From: Cephalotrichum gorgonifer
Taxonomy: Eukaryota; Ascomycota; Sordariomycetes; Microascales; Microascaceae
Length of the DNA stretch: 64,000 nucleotides
Direction: 5' to 3'
Assembly (NCBI GenBank): GCA_900312665.1
Contig: ONZQ02000001.1
Span: 2,333,248-2,397,247 of the forward strand
In this document: positions 24,684 to 35,670 of the stretch, piece by piece
How positions within the stretch are numbered: position 1 is the first letter of the stretch
How the letters are laid out: every line of letters starts with the position of its first letter
The notes under the pieces: model-generated
What the model was told of the DNA's origin: nothing
Seen by the model: the letters and a program-made list of their open reading frames with translations, nothing else
Database searches by the model: none
Position numbers and translations under genes: made by a program

Positions 24684-24691
24684 TTTATATA
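24684..24691 (-). promoter_or_regulatory. TATA box of the 54-residue gene
   Basis: TATATAAA on the minus strand, followed by a CT-rich leader of about 280 bp and then the UTR intron. Inferred from position and sequence. Confidence 0.5.
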
Positions 24692-27600
24692 ACAGTCTAG
24701 AAGCAGAGCACCGTGAGGGCTGGGGTATATCTCAGCGATTTAAGACACGGCGCGTGGAGCTCTTGACTTTATCTCTCCGGGAGAAAAAAAAGTGGAGGTC
24801 ACGGAGACGAAGACGCAAAAGTCAGGCTTCGGCTTTCTTGGGGGCGTGGATATGAGCACGGGGGTGGGAGGTGGGCGTGTGGAAGATGATGGCCTGGCCA
24901 AGGCCCATGAGTGACAATTTGCGCATCAGAACGGAAACCCGTCAGCGATCATATATCCACAAGAGTTACCATGGATATGTATATGTGAGTGGGTTTTTTT
25001 TCCAAGATGTGGGGAGGGAAGTTGGGCGCGATCGGGACGACGTCCGGTGGGTGAAGGGGAGATGTCTTATAGCGGGGATGGGAAACAAATCTGTTCATGT
25101 TAAGTCGGTGGGGGGGCGGTGGCATCAAGCCCACGGCACGGGGATACCTATGTCCAGCGAGGGAGGGAGGGAGGGTAGAGCCGTTGCTTCCTTCTGAGTA
25201 AACACCGAACGTTTTCAGTCCCGACGGGAAGAAGGGAGACGGACCTACCTCACGGACGCCGACCGGGTTGCGCCTTCCGTCCTGGCTCGACTTCGTTTTG
25301 TTAGCACACGCCCCCGTGCCCCACCTACTCCTTCCTCCTTGGGCCGGATACAGCAACAGGGGATGAAAAGCCTCCACTGCGGAGTATGGAGTACGACGCG
25401 GGCTCGTACGCTCCCATCAGGTTTGCCCGGTGTGTATCGAGGTATGGACGGCAAGCGGGGGGAAGGGGGGGTCCAAACAATCTTGGATGCCCCCCCCTTG
25501 GCGCCGTTGCGGCCCTAACGTTCTGGGCTGTGCCGGAAGGGGGGCAGCTTCCATGTACAAGTACTCCGAACTTGGTGATGAGGTGGGGCCAAGCACGCCC
25601 ATGTTGTATTAGATGCACGTGCGGCTTCGCACAGGCGCTAGTACCTGGGCGCGCCATACCATACTTGTATCACTTGTACGAGTACTCTGGGCGGCAGGTT
25701 GAGTTCTCTCTCAGAGGCCCTGGTCCGCTAGTCCTAACACTGGGTACTCGTAGGAAGCAATTCTAGATTCTTGAAGATGGCGGGTGTCATCGAGGATCTT
25801 TCGAGTACTTTTAGTTTCTTGGCGCGACCGGGCTCCCAGAGGAGGGTATGGGAGCGAGATGGACTGTGGCGGACTAACACATACAAGTACGAATGATACT
25901 CGTACTTCGTGGTCGGCCTTGGTAGCGCACCGACCCTCTCCCTCTACGAGAACAAGTTTTACACTATTATTCCGTGTGGCGGTTCAACGAGCATCAATGC
26001 TCTCCGGGTCAGCCCAAGCTTTGACACCCCAGGAGGCTTGGAATCTCGATCCAGGTAGCCCCTTCCAAGTATCTGGGAATTGCGAACGAAATCGGAGGAT
26101 CAGTCCGTGTCGGGGGCATAGACCCGCGTTCTCCCATGCGAATTTGCTCACCTCGGGGTACGAGTACGAGTACTTGTAAGAAGGTAAGTAAGAGGTATTA
26201 GTACCGTCCCCTGACGATAGCCTACCGAAATCTGAGCTACCCATCCATCACCTCGTAAGTACGGTCGTCCCTGCTGCCTGCACATGCATGGTGCATCTGT
26301 TGGGTGCTGGGGGCGGTACATGTAGGGTTGGGTAGGGGCAGGCCATCTATCTGCAAGCCCCCCTCTATTCTCGTGTTCTAGAAACTTTTCCTCATGCACG
26401 TCCAGCCTACTTGTCTGCAGGTCTGTAGAACGCCCTCGATCAAATTCCGGTTGGCACCAAAAGGGATTGTCCTCATATGTACTCATACGGCGTCGACTTT
26501 GTTCGGACAGCACGAAACCTGACGCCCAAGCCACAGCGATGTGAGGAGCCTCCTGGTACTCCGACATGCCTACATCGCATGTCCGAGATGTGGTCCCGGC
26601 CCAGCGGTGTTCCGTGTGCTCGAGCAGTCTGAGGGCGATCCCGGTACGCTGAAGAGAATGAACGCCGTGGGTCGTCGCCGCACTGGTTCGGCTATTTGGC
26701 GCCCTGGTCACGAGCGTCATTGCATAGCACGGGGAAATGAAAAACGGCCGCCTCGACGGAGGTGATTGAATAACATCCTCCCCGTCTCTCCCAGGCCGGA
26801 TTCAAGCTTTTCCACCCGCTCAGGTGATGCGCAAAATAATCGTGGTCCAATGGCTCGGTCATGTTGAAGTCTCGAGGTCCTTTTGCCTGTTTAGGCTATC
26901 CTGGCCCAACAACCGTGCGCTTCTAGTCACCTAGTCCAGGTGGTAGCATTGGCACGACTAGGGACCGAGGGCCGAGAAGGTGGGTGTCGAGAGGCGCGCA
27001 CGACTGCTTTGTACTCGTATTTTTTTTTTCACTTTCCACCATGGGCTTATTAGTGGTGTCGCAATTAGGGCTTACCCAAGTTCTTCTCTCCTTGGCTCGC
27101 CTCTTATCTTGACCAGGAGGGTATCCCGGGGTCTCGCTGGTTGGTAAATCCATCAGCAAGACCCAGCCGCTGGAAGGTACAATTTAAATCAAGTGATGCC
27201 AGACTACTCGTGTGCCTAGATAGCCCAGGTCTTGGTGCTTCGAAGATCGAGAATGCCTAAAACGGTATGTCCCCTTTGATTCATTGCTCTGAGTAGTTGT
27301 ATCCTCATTGCTCGTATTACCTCTTTGGGCGAAACCAGGGTGCTTCCCACCCCGCCAGCCAAGTGCCTGAGCCCCGTGAAACGGGGTATTACATTGTAGA
27401 TCCGCCACGCAAGGACGGTCGACTATCTGGCTCATCATGCCCATCCGATCCTCGTGCATAAATGCTTGCATGGCATTCGCCGGCTGTTTTCCTACTCGTA
27501 CTTGTAAAAGGACGGCGGTCAAAGGGCGCCCCTTCCCCCACCACCGCCACCACTACGTACATGTAGGTACGACTACCACCACCATTGACTCGTAGTGACA

Positions 27601-28179
27601 ACCTGTCCACCGCCCATATATACATGGAGGTATATATCAGATATTGCAGGAAAACACGCCATGACCTCATCTTCGCTAACCCCAGCAAGCAAAGTTCTAT
27701 TTTCGGTGGCCAGACGGACAGTGCTTCAAATATCCCCTCCAGACACCCCGGCCTCACAGAAACGGCAGTCTAATTGCCTATTCCGGCGGGCTAAGGTGTA
27801 TCGTATACTCTCCAATATTCCTAGAAAAGCACCCCCATGCTAAATGCGTGAAGCGCACAATACAATACTTGTACTCGCCGTACTTGTACACCACTACCCA
27901 TGGCGGGGCGGGCGTGCAGGTACCACGATGCTGCCCTACCAGTCAGTATTGATACCACCTGCACTCGCATACGGGGTCGAGTGCAGTGCCAAGCCAGTCA
28001 GTCACATTAAAGACGTCACCGCCGATTGCGTCAACTTGTTGCACCCATACTTATGAATCAGTGGAACTGCCGAGACGGGCGCCCACCCTATATTACCAAG
28101 CCAGGCAATGCCTGGGACGCGGGGGTCATACTCAGGTGCCCAGCGGCCGCTGTGGGTGTTAGGGATAGCCTTCGGAGTA

Positions 28180-28235
28180 TGAGCAGTAATAGCGAGCAGT
28201 TATAATAATGAGCAGTAATAGTGAGTAGTGATATT
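28180..28235. repeat. Short GAGCAGTAATA-type direct repeats
   Basis: GAGCAGTAATA recurs with variants (GAGCAGTTATAATAAT, GAGCAGTAATA, GAGTAGTGATA) over about 55 bp. Simple imperfect tandem repeat in a gene-poor region. Confidence 0.7.
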
Positions 28236-31199
28236 AAGATAGGATGAGTCGACATACGGATCTGGAAGATTAGGGTCAGGTGGCATGTGACGTCGTCCCG
28301 GCTAAGGACCGACCCCCACGGGGTGGTGTGGGTGGGACTTGCTAACCCGGATGGCGGCTCAATAAAACGATCGTCCCAGACTCGTCACCGCCGCCCGGGG
28401 CGCCTTCCCTCCTCCCGGCCCCCAGTCTCCAGGTCTCCCCTCCGCCCAAGCATGGATGTCGGTGGGGGGCAGCGGGTCCCTGGATGAGATGCGAGCACGA
28501 GCATCATACTTGCTTACAAGGGTCGGAAACACTTGTGCCTGTGTTTGCGAATGGGAGAACGGAAGAACGGGGAAGGGATCACAGGTCCGTCCATGGGTGT
28601 GTGTGTCGACGCACGGCAAAGCTAGAGAAACAGAACGCTGCCAGGGCGATCGAATCGACAGATGCGGACTTTGATGCGGCGAGGTATCGAGGATGCGATG
28701 TATGGAGAGTACGACTACTTGGAAACTGCAACGGCGCTGCGGCGCGACACGTGGTGGGGACATCAATCACTGCGACCTCGATTTCCATGACACGCACGGT
28801 GGGCGTGTGTGTAAAAAGAAAAGCTTCGGAGTTACTTGGACGCCCCCCACCGCCACACCAACTACACGATACTTTTTTTGGTATTATTACTAGGTTGGAG
28901 TCCTCCGTCTCTCTTCTCTTGCTCGCGCCATGCAAGCTAAGGATACTAAAATTATTTCTCAGAATTATTATTATTCGCGAGTTCTAATATCCACCAGGCA
29001 AATCTGTGATGTGAGCCTCGAGGCATGTCGTACATGATCCTGCATGCCCACGTTTTTGTTTTGATTTCCCTTTCTGATAGGGCACCCCTCCTTTTTCGTC
29101 GGCACGGTGTCATGCAGCTCTCCCCTTTCGGCCAATGTGTCAGACGAAGATGGACGAGATGAAGCCTGCGGGGCATCAGATTTGTCCCTGCCAGATCCCC
29201 ACATGCACCCACCCCCCAGTCGATTCACTCACCAACTTCACGTCACGTACAAATATAGGCCCTCCATCTTGCGCATCCTTCCTCCTTCGGTTATTAGCAA
29301 TCGCTTAGCGATCACTGTCGTGCGAGACTATCCAACGTTGAAGTGGAGTGCCGATTTCGACGCTAGAACCACCCTCCGGCAAATATCACAATCATCTCCA
29401 CCTCCGGGCGGGCGCGTCGTAGCGCGTGTTCGCCTTCAATGCGGGGGAGGAGCTTCTTCTTTTGGTGCGCATCTAAAACTCGTATATCTCTATCTGTACG
29501 AGCGGCGTGCGAAAAATGAACGGGGTGTAGGAGCACTCGTAAATCTCTGGGGAGTCTTGTTTCCGACGATCCTGCCCCTACCTCGATCTTGTTTGATGCA
29601 TGTAATACGCCCAATTGGGGAAGTTGAAGATGCCGGGCGAAACCGTCACCCGCCCCCAATCCCGAACTAGTAAGACAGGGGCCGTCCCTCGTTTAATCAG
29701 CTTACTTACTACTACCGGAGCTCGGGACTACATACCACCAGGTGACCCCTTCCACAATTTCTCGTGCGGGCAAACCCTGGCGAACGTACGAATAGTAGTA
29801 TGAGATCGTCTGAGCAGAGGTCCACCTCGCCTCATGGGTGGCCGGTTGTGGATCTACGAAGCATGCAACCGAGCGGCCAAATATCAGGCGAGTGCAACCT
29901 GCACAGGCATGGTGTATCAAATGGGATGGTGGCGCCCACGGCATCGCCAACCGGCATTATTCTTCGCTATCAGGGTGCCTGCTCAGCTCGGGGCTTTTTT
30001 TTCCCAGAGTGCACTAGCAGGTAGCGTCCGGGCGTCGAGCTCGAGCGTACAAAATACCAAAATACCTACCTACCTTACTTGTTAGAGCACTTATGCTCAC
30101 TTGTACTTGTACAAGTTGAGTAAGTTCTGACGAACCCTTTTGTGGCTTGTCTGTGCTCGTACTAGTGATCGTGCTCTTTTCAACAATATCCTGGCATGGT
30201 AGAGGGAAGCGGTGATAGCTTGGCCCAACAGTACCTTCCACTACAAGTAGTGTGGCGGACGGCGGTGGAGCTAACCCCGCGACCTTGGGCGCGCATATAG
30301 GTAAGTACACGTACTTCTTGTACGCGGGGTATTTGTGATATTAACCGTATGACTGCACCTTCCAGTCAACACCCGAATAGGAGAGCTGGTTTCCTAATCC
30401 GGAGGCGGCATGCTCCTTTCCTCTTTCCTGACACGACAAAGCTCTAACACAAATAGATCTGCTGGGCTAACATTGTTCCACAACTGATTATCCGACGTTG
30501 CACCATCCTATCCCCCTCAGAAACTCACCTTGCCCTCTTCATGGTCCCCCACCTCTCCCCACTTCAACTCTCCATCCCGTTTCTCCCCTTCCACCTGGCA
30601 TTGTCACTTCGGGCCTTCACCGGGGGCGGACCTTGGACAAGCGTCTCCTTGCGGGCGGGGCCCGATGGGGAACCGTCAAAGCGCCGGGGCGGTCTGGGTG
30701 AGGAAAAAGATTACCACCCCGCTAGCTTCGTTTGTCTCGTGTTTCAAACGGACGTCAAAGCGCGGTGGTTCTCTCGACCTCTCGGTGCCCGCACCGAGTG
30801 GCCCCATATCCAGTACTACCTAACAATTCCTCCTCCAGACTGGTTCGTTTCCACCCAGAGCACGACAACCCTTTGCCTTGGCGAAGTTCTGAAGCATCTC
30901 GCATACACGTTGCAACGGTCAGGTGCTCTTGTTTTCTTCCGGCCAGGGGTTGGAGTGTCATCGGCGGAGGCTTTTGTTTTCCCTTTTGGGACGCATATTC
31001 ATCGTCGGACCTGTGGTCCTTTTTTTTTATTCCACTCCCCGGATCTCGCTCCGGCAACCATCCCCCCTGCTTCCCCATTTTCATTGGCATACAGTTGTGT
31101 TTCTCCCTGTATCCTGGATCGGCATGTGTTGCGCAATCGGCGTCACTACGGCCTACAAGCTTCCTTTGAAGCATTTTCCCAAGAAGACCAAGCCAAAAA

Positions 31200-31201
<2 letters not shown>

Positions 31202-31237
<36 letters not shown>

Positions 31238-31334
31238 ACCACACACACACAAAGAGAGAGAAGCATNNNNNNNNNNNNNNNNNNNNGAGAGAGAGAGAGA
31301 CACCCACACACACACACAGAAAGAGAGAGAAGCA
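31202..31334. repeat. GA/CA microsatellite interrupted by a 20-N gap
   Basis: A (GA)n run, a (CA)n run and AAAGAGAGAGAAGCAT are followed by N at 31267-31286, then by almost the same order again (GA run, CA run, AAAGAGAGAGAAGCAT). The near-identical flanks suggest a duplication, or one locus assembled twice across the gap. Confidence 0.9.
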
Positions 31335-33447
31335 TGCCGTGGTGACTTTTCCTAGTGACCCCAGTTGCATAGGGGACGGTGTCTTCCCTCCGTCCGCACA
31401 ATCCGACTTGGACTCCACATCACTCCGCTCCTGGTGCAAATCCCGCTGGACGTACAAGTAATTATACTTTTGTAGAACGGAGCGGTGTGCGGAAGGCGGA
31501 GCAAGGGAATTCTACACTAGGACGAGTACGAATACTCGTACACCCCACAGCGGTGGCCCATCTGCTAGCTGCATCGCAGGGTCCACGGGTACCATGTTTG
31601 GAAACGGACTGAGCATTGAGGGCGTCATTCCCCCCAGTCGCCACCACCCCCTTTCCCACCCTATCCCACCCTACCCCCACACGTGGGGCATTCGCAAATC
31701 CGTTTGAGGCTCCGGGTTGAAAGACGTCATGCTCGATGCGGGTCAAGAAAGAAACGCAGAAACTGGGTTTGCAACAAGGGTGAAGAACAACTGACCATCT
31801 CTCTCCCCGGGACAAGTCGGATGGGGGCAAGAGGCTCGGGTCGCGGGCGTGGCCGTAGCCGTGGGATGACAACGTATCCGTAGCCTCCGCTCCCTTTGGG
31901 GAGCACCCCACCGAAGTACCTTCTCGAGCTATGGATCTCGGGTGTTTTGAGTGTTGAGATGCGTGTTCTTGTCGCTCTTGAATATCTGTGGGGTCGCACC
32001 GCAGCAGGGGAGCAGGGCCGGCAACCAGGTTGAAGAGATGAAAAAAGGGACTAACACCCTTTGCGACCCTAGCCCCCTTTTCTCCTTTCTGTTGAGTTGA
32101 CCCTGTCGGATGCTTTACTATCTGAGAGAACCAGACCGGGTGGATATACCCGTACTCGGACTGGATAAGGGCTGCGACGGAGGAAACGGACCGACCGGGT
32201 CCTTGAATGATAGCATCAGCGTCCGGGTTCCGGGGTGGAGCTTCAGTGGAGCGAGCTACAACACGAGCTCTCATTTGTGCTCGGAGCTTGACTCGAGGGG
32301 ACTAAGATAAGAGACTCCGCTTTTATCCCGACGACGCGGACGAAGTGCCATTCCAGACTTGTCTGGATGCTGGGGCTAGCCCTTCGCTACTAATACCCTA
32401 TAAGTACAAGTAGGATGGCGCCATTCCGCTTCAAAGCAGTAGGGCGGTTCCTGGTTCCACTCATGCAGGTACAGACGAGGGTCTTTTACCCCCCCGCCCT
32501 CTCTACTCGTACTCCGTACATCCCGAGTGCCGACTGACCAACGTGGGAAACACTGCAGCAGAAGCATGCATCATACTGCGGGCAGTCTCGTCTAGAGCTG
32601 CACGTAGATATTACGACACTTTGGCCGCTCTCAAATCGCCGTGAAGTTCCCCGGCAGGCGCGGCGGGTCATATAAATCCCCGCCCTCCCCCTCCCTGAAT
32701 GTCTCGAGACTTGCCTTCCGTCACCTACGATAACTCCAGTCGTCCTGAACAGACGATTCAGGGTCTGGCGGGAGTTGCGGCTTTCTCTCCCCTACTTATG
32801 GTAGGGCCCGTGGTCTGTTACTCAAGCCGGGCCTCCTACCTTACTTTACTACCGTCAGGTCGGTCGAGCATGGCTACACATAGAAGCACCGATGGTGCTG
32901 TGGCAAACAGAGGAACGTGCAGGTCCTTATGCCGTGGGAGGGATGGAAACCGGATTCCCTGGGGCCAGGGTCGCATGAACCCTGCAACACTTTGGAAAAG
33001 GCCGGCGAGAGACGGGATCGGTGACTAGCGATCTGTACCGAAGTTCACTACGGCCGGCCCAGGAAAGTTTCCATAGCTGCAGCCTTCCCTGGCTGCATCT
33101 CGCAAGACATCGGACGGATCCATGGTACGATGTATTAAGTATAGTGGGTGGCAGAAATTGTCGAACCCTGGCTAGGTACTCCCTGGTACAAGGACAGGGC
33201 CAAACTTATCCTGCGCCCTACCGTACGCGGTTCAAATAGCCGATATAGTCTCGAAGCTCCCCGTTCCCCAGACGGGGAGCCCCGCAGACAAAATCAACAT
33301 AGGCTGAGGACAGAACATAGGAGCCCCTCCTCAGCCACATCCCCTTTCCACCACCTCATAACGTTTACCCCTTCCCGCGGGGAAGTTAGGAGACGAAAGG
33401 GGCCCAAATGTCCTCGATTCCAGCATAAGCCGCTTCATAACCCCCCT

Positions 33448-34132
33448 TTACAGAAGAGCCATCGCCACGACAAGCGCCCCGGAAAAGGCCGCTACGACCG
33501 ACGCGACATTCCCGACAGCACCATTGCCGTCGCCACCGCTGTTGTCACCGCCGTCGCCTCCCGAGCTACCCGATTCGGTTGGCTGGTTCTCATCGGCCGT
33601 TCCCGTCGCGGTCGAGCTCTGGGTCTCAGAAGTCTGGGTGCCGGTCTGAGACCCGGTAGAGCTGGCACTCTGGTTGCAGACGACCTCGCCGGGGACCGAG
33701 ACGCCGGCACCGGTGCAGATGCTGCGCGCGAAGTTGACGGCCTGGCTCTGGCCGTCCTTGTCGCAGGCGTCGGCGAGGCAGCAGGCAATGGAGCTGAGGA
33801 AGGAGTCGTTGCTGCAGACGCACTTGATGTCGCCCGTGGTGCAGCCGGCGATCTTGTTGCCGATTGTCGCTTGGGTGATGCAATCTTGCTAGCAGTGGGG
33901 GAAGAGGTTGTGGTTAGCTCTTGAGCGCCAGACAAAAGAAGCGGGCGGCCGCGCCGGCAGCGGCGGCGGCGGCGGTGATGGCAATGAATATGACGCAACG
34001 GACGTCGGCCGGTCATTGCGGATGGGCCGGAGGAAAGGGGAAGCTTACAGCACACGAGGGGACGCCTGTAGACGGGCTGTCCTGGGCGAGGACGGTGGCC
34101 GCGAGGGCGAGGGCGACAGTGGTGTACTTCAT
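33448..34132 (-). CDS. CFEM-domain GPI-anchored cell-surface protein
   Basis: Secreted, wall- or membrane-bound protein. Exon 1 34132..34049 (28 codons) and exon 2 33888..33448, 174 residues; the intron 34048..33889 runs GTAAGC to GCTAG. The start gives a signal peptide (MKYTTVALALAATVLAQ). The splice joins PSCA to QDC, recreating the CFEM opening P-x-C-A-x2-C exactly. Then come GC, the Asp-containing TTGDIKCVC, ACC, DAC and two further Cys (SIC, VVC). Residues about 105-150 are a Ser/Thr/Gly-rich stalk and the last about 18 are hydrophobic, as in GPI signals. Family members bind haem or iron, or act as surface effectors or receptors; the Asp before CxC is the usual haem-iron ligand region. 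The correct frame appears only after splicing. Confidence 0.9.
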
Positions 34133-34263
34133 AATGGGCAATTAATGAAACTTATCTCGATGCAAACTAAACCCACGAAACTCAGGACTTTTAGGGATTC
34201 GAAAGAAGCAGAGGAAGGAAAGGGGTGGGCTAAATACCGTTGAAATACAACCCAAGGGATGAA

Positions 34264-34271
34264 TATATATA
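34264..34271 (-). promoter_or_regulatory. TATA box of the CFEM gene
   Basis: TATATATA about 132 bp upstream of the CFEM start codon, in a local AT-rich patch. Confidence 0.5.
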
Positions 34272-35249
34272 ATTATTACATATTAATCAATGGGAACGCG
34301 GATACGGCGGACCTTGGAAACTGGGGAAACCTGGGAGGTCAAAGAGTCTACTTTGGTAGCGTACCACCAGCTAGGGAACCCGGAACGCCAGGGATGAAAT
34401 GAGCTAACAGCTTTAATGTACAGCGGGTGCCCAATCAGACTATGGCGCAGGCATCTTGCTTCATGCTAGTACTTGTACAAGCTTGGTGTTTGTTATTAAT
34501 CACGAGGGCGACGAGTTCGCCCCTCGTGGTTGGACAACCTGGGTCAGCTCCTAATATTGTGGGAAGCACTGATGTACCCATGAAATAGCATGTCCTCGTA
34601 AGAGGCCTGTGGTTGGATGGGGTATTCTTCTTCGCAGCTACTTCACGAGTCCTGATTGGGAGTGATGCAGTGATCGCTGAGGCACTCCGTGTAAGTCGAC
34701 CCCCAATCGGAAGATGCAGCCAGCAGGAGTGTTACGTGGATGGATGCTCGACACGGAAAAATGCAAGTACAAGTACTTTTGCACAAAAGCACAAGCACAT
34801 TGGAACCACAGGCACAAGCACAAGCACAAATATGTCATCTGGACAGACAGATGCGACGACTTGCAAGACTCTGGATTGTCACCTAATACTTTGTTAGGGC
34901 TTACAGTCCGTCCATCAGCCAGCCCCTTTACTTTTGTTAGGGGCTCTCTCTACTGATCCACCTATTACAGGCCATTGGTCTAAGAGGGAGTGTCAGATAG
35001 GCGAGGGAGAAAACCCATGGTCAATTTAAATCACAAAAAAGGTACTCTAAAGAACGAATGACTGGCCAGTCAACAATTGAGTACGGGACGAATGAAAAGA
35101 ATAAGGAAACCCGGCCACGGGCTCGGAGGCTCCGGCCGAGCCGAGAGCACCACGGGAGCTTTGCCCGAACGATCTCGCCCCGCGAGGGGCTCTGGGCGGT
35201 CTAGCCACCACCACTCTATACAGCATCAACACCGGCTTCTTCTACGGCC
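34272..35249. other. Intergenic between the CFEM gene and the small secreted gene
   Basis: About 1 kb: the CFEM promoter and the 3' region of the upstream gene. Contains GTACTTGTAC-like motifs at 34470-34480 and 34765-34780 and an AAGCACAAGCACAAGCAC repeat near 34805. No gene seen. Confidence 0.5.
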
Positions 35250-35670
35250 CTAAACCACCTCGCAGAAGGCATCGTCGTGGTCGGGGCGGCGGTGGTCGCC
35301 GACACAGTGGCCGGTGGCGCAGGTGTCGACGTAGGCCGCGATGGTGAGGACACCGTCCTCGTACGGCCCGCAGATGAAGAGGGAGTCGAATGGCGAGAGA
35401 CCGTCGGGGGTGTGAGGCCTGACGTCATCCTCGATCGAGAGACCTTGCGGGGAGGATCTATGTTAGTAGGGTTGCCCTGATGCAGGTCGGAGAAGAGGGA
35501 AGACGGGAGAGGGGAGAGGGGATGCGCGGCCACGCACCATATCGGCCCTGGAGGTCATAGCCGCAGGCGACGGTGCCCTCGGCGCAAATTTCCGCGCGGG
35601 GGGCTACGGCGGCCTGGACGCCGGCGAGGAGGGCCGCGGTGGCGATGACGAGGGTGGAGAACTTGGCCAT
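35250..35670 (-). CDS. Small secreted six-cysteine protein, candidate effector
   Basis: Exon 1 35670..35538 and exon 2 35443..35250, 108 residues; the intron 35537..35444 has GTGCGT and GCAAG ends. The signal peptide is MAKFSTLVIATAALLAGVQA, possibly with a short pro-region ending in PR. The mature protein has six Cys: ICAEG, ACGYD, FICGP, DTCAT, GHCVG and AFCEV. The acceptor was chosen because it gives GRYGLSIEDD and the Cys-containing frame; the alternative acceptor CATAG gives a Ser/Thr/Pro frame without Cys. A TATA box lies about 140 bp upstream. It shares strand with the CFEM gene. Small secreted cysteine-rich proteins are often apoplastic effectors or wall-associated, but this is inference; no family recognised. 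Confidence 0.75.

Larger units (their letters stand above)
24692..33447. other. 8.7-kb gene-sparse region
   Basis: No gene could be supported on either strand. The region has many copies of a GTACTTGTAC/TACGAGTA-like motif (for example 25660-25690, 25880-25910, 26155-26180, 27480-27500, 27860-27895, 30095-30115, 32400-32412), G/C homopolymer runs, AGCAGTAATA-type repeats near 28180-28235, a GA/CA microsatellite and an assembly gap. Open frames are short or low-complexity. Several start from non-ATG codons. Confidence 0.45.

Noticed and set aside
30541..31461. Long plus-strand frame across the N gap
   Set aside because: It opens only because of the GA/CA repeat and unknown bases; no protein-like sequence.
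33160..33245. Possible tRNA around TGGCTAGGTAC and GGTTCAAATAG
   Set aside because: The two boxes do not fit a cloverleaf and the acceptor ends do not pair.
33148..33924. 258-codon plus-strand frame
   Set aside because: Mirror of the CFEM gene: the minus strand gives signal peptide, CFEM cysteines and GPI end after splicing.
33492..34055. 187-codon minus-strand frame over the CFEM locus
   Set aside because: Wrong frame: Arg/Pro/Ser-rich, no domain, while the spliced neighbouring frame has the full CFEM pattern.
35216..35533. 105-codon minus-strand frame at the small secreted gene
   Set aside because: Uses the other reading frame (Ser/Thr/Pro-rich, no Cys); the frame reached through the AAG acceptor has six Cys and follows the signal peptide exon.
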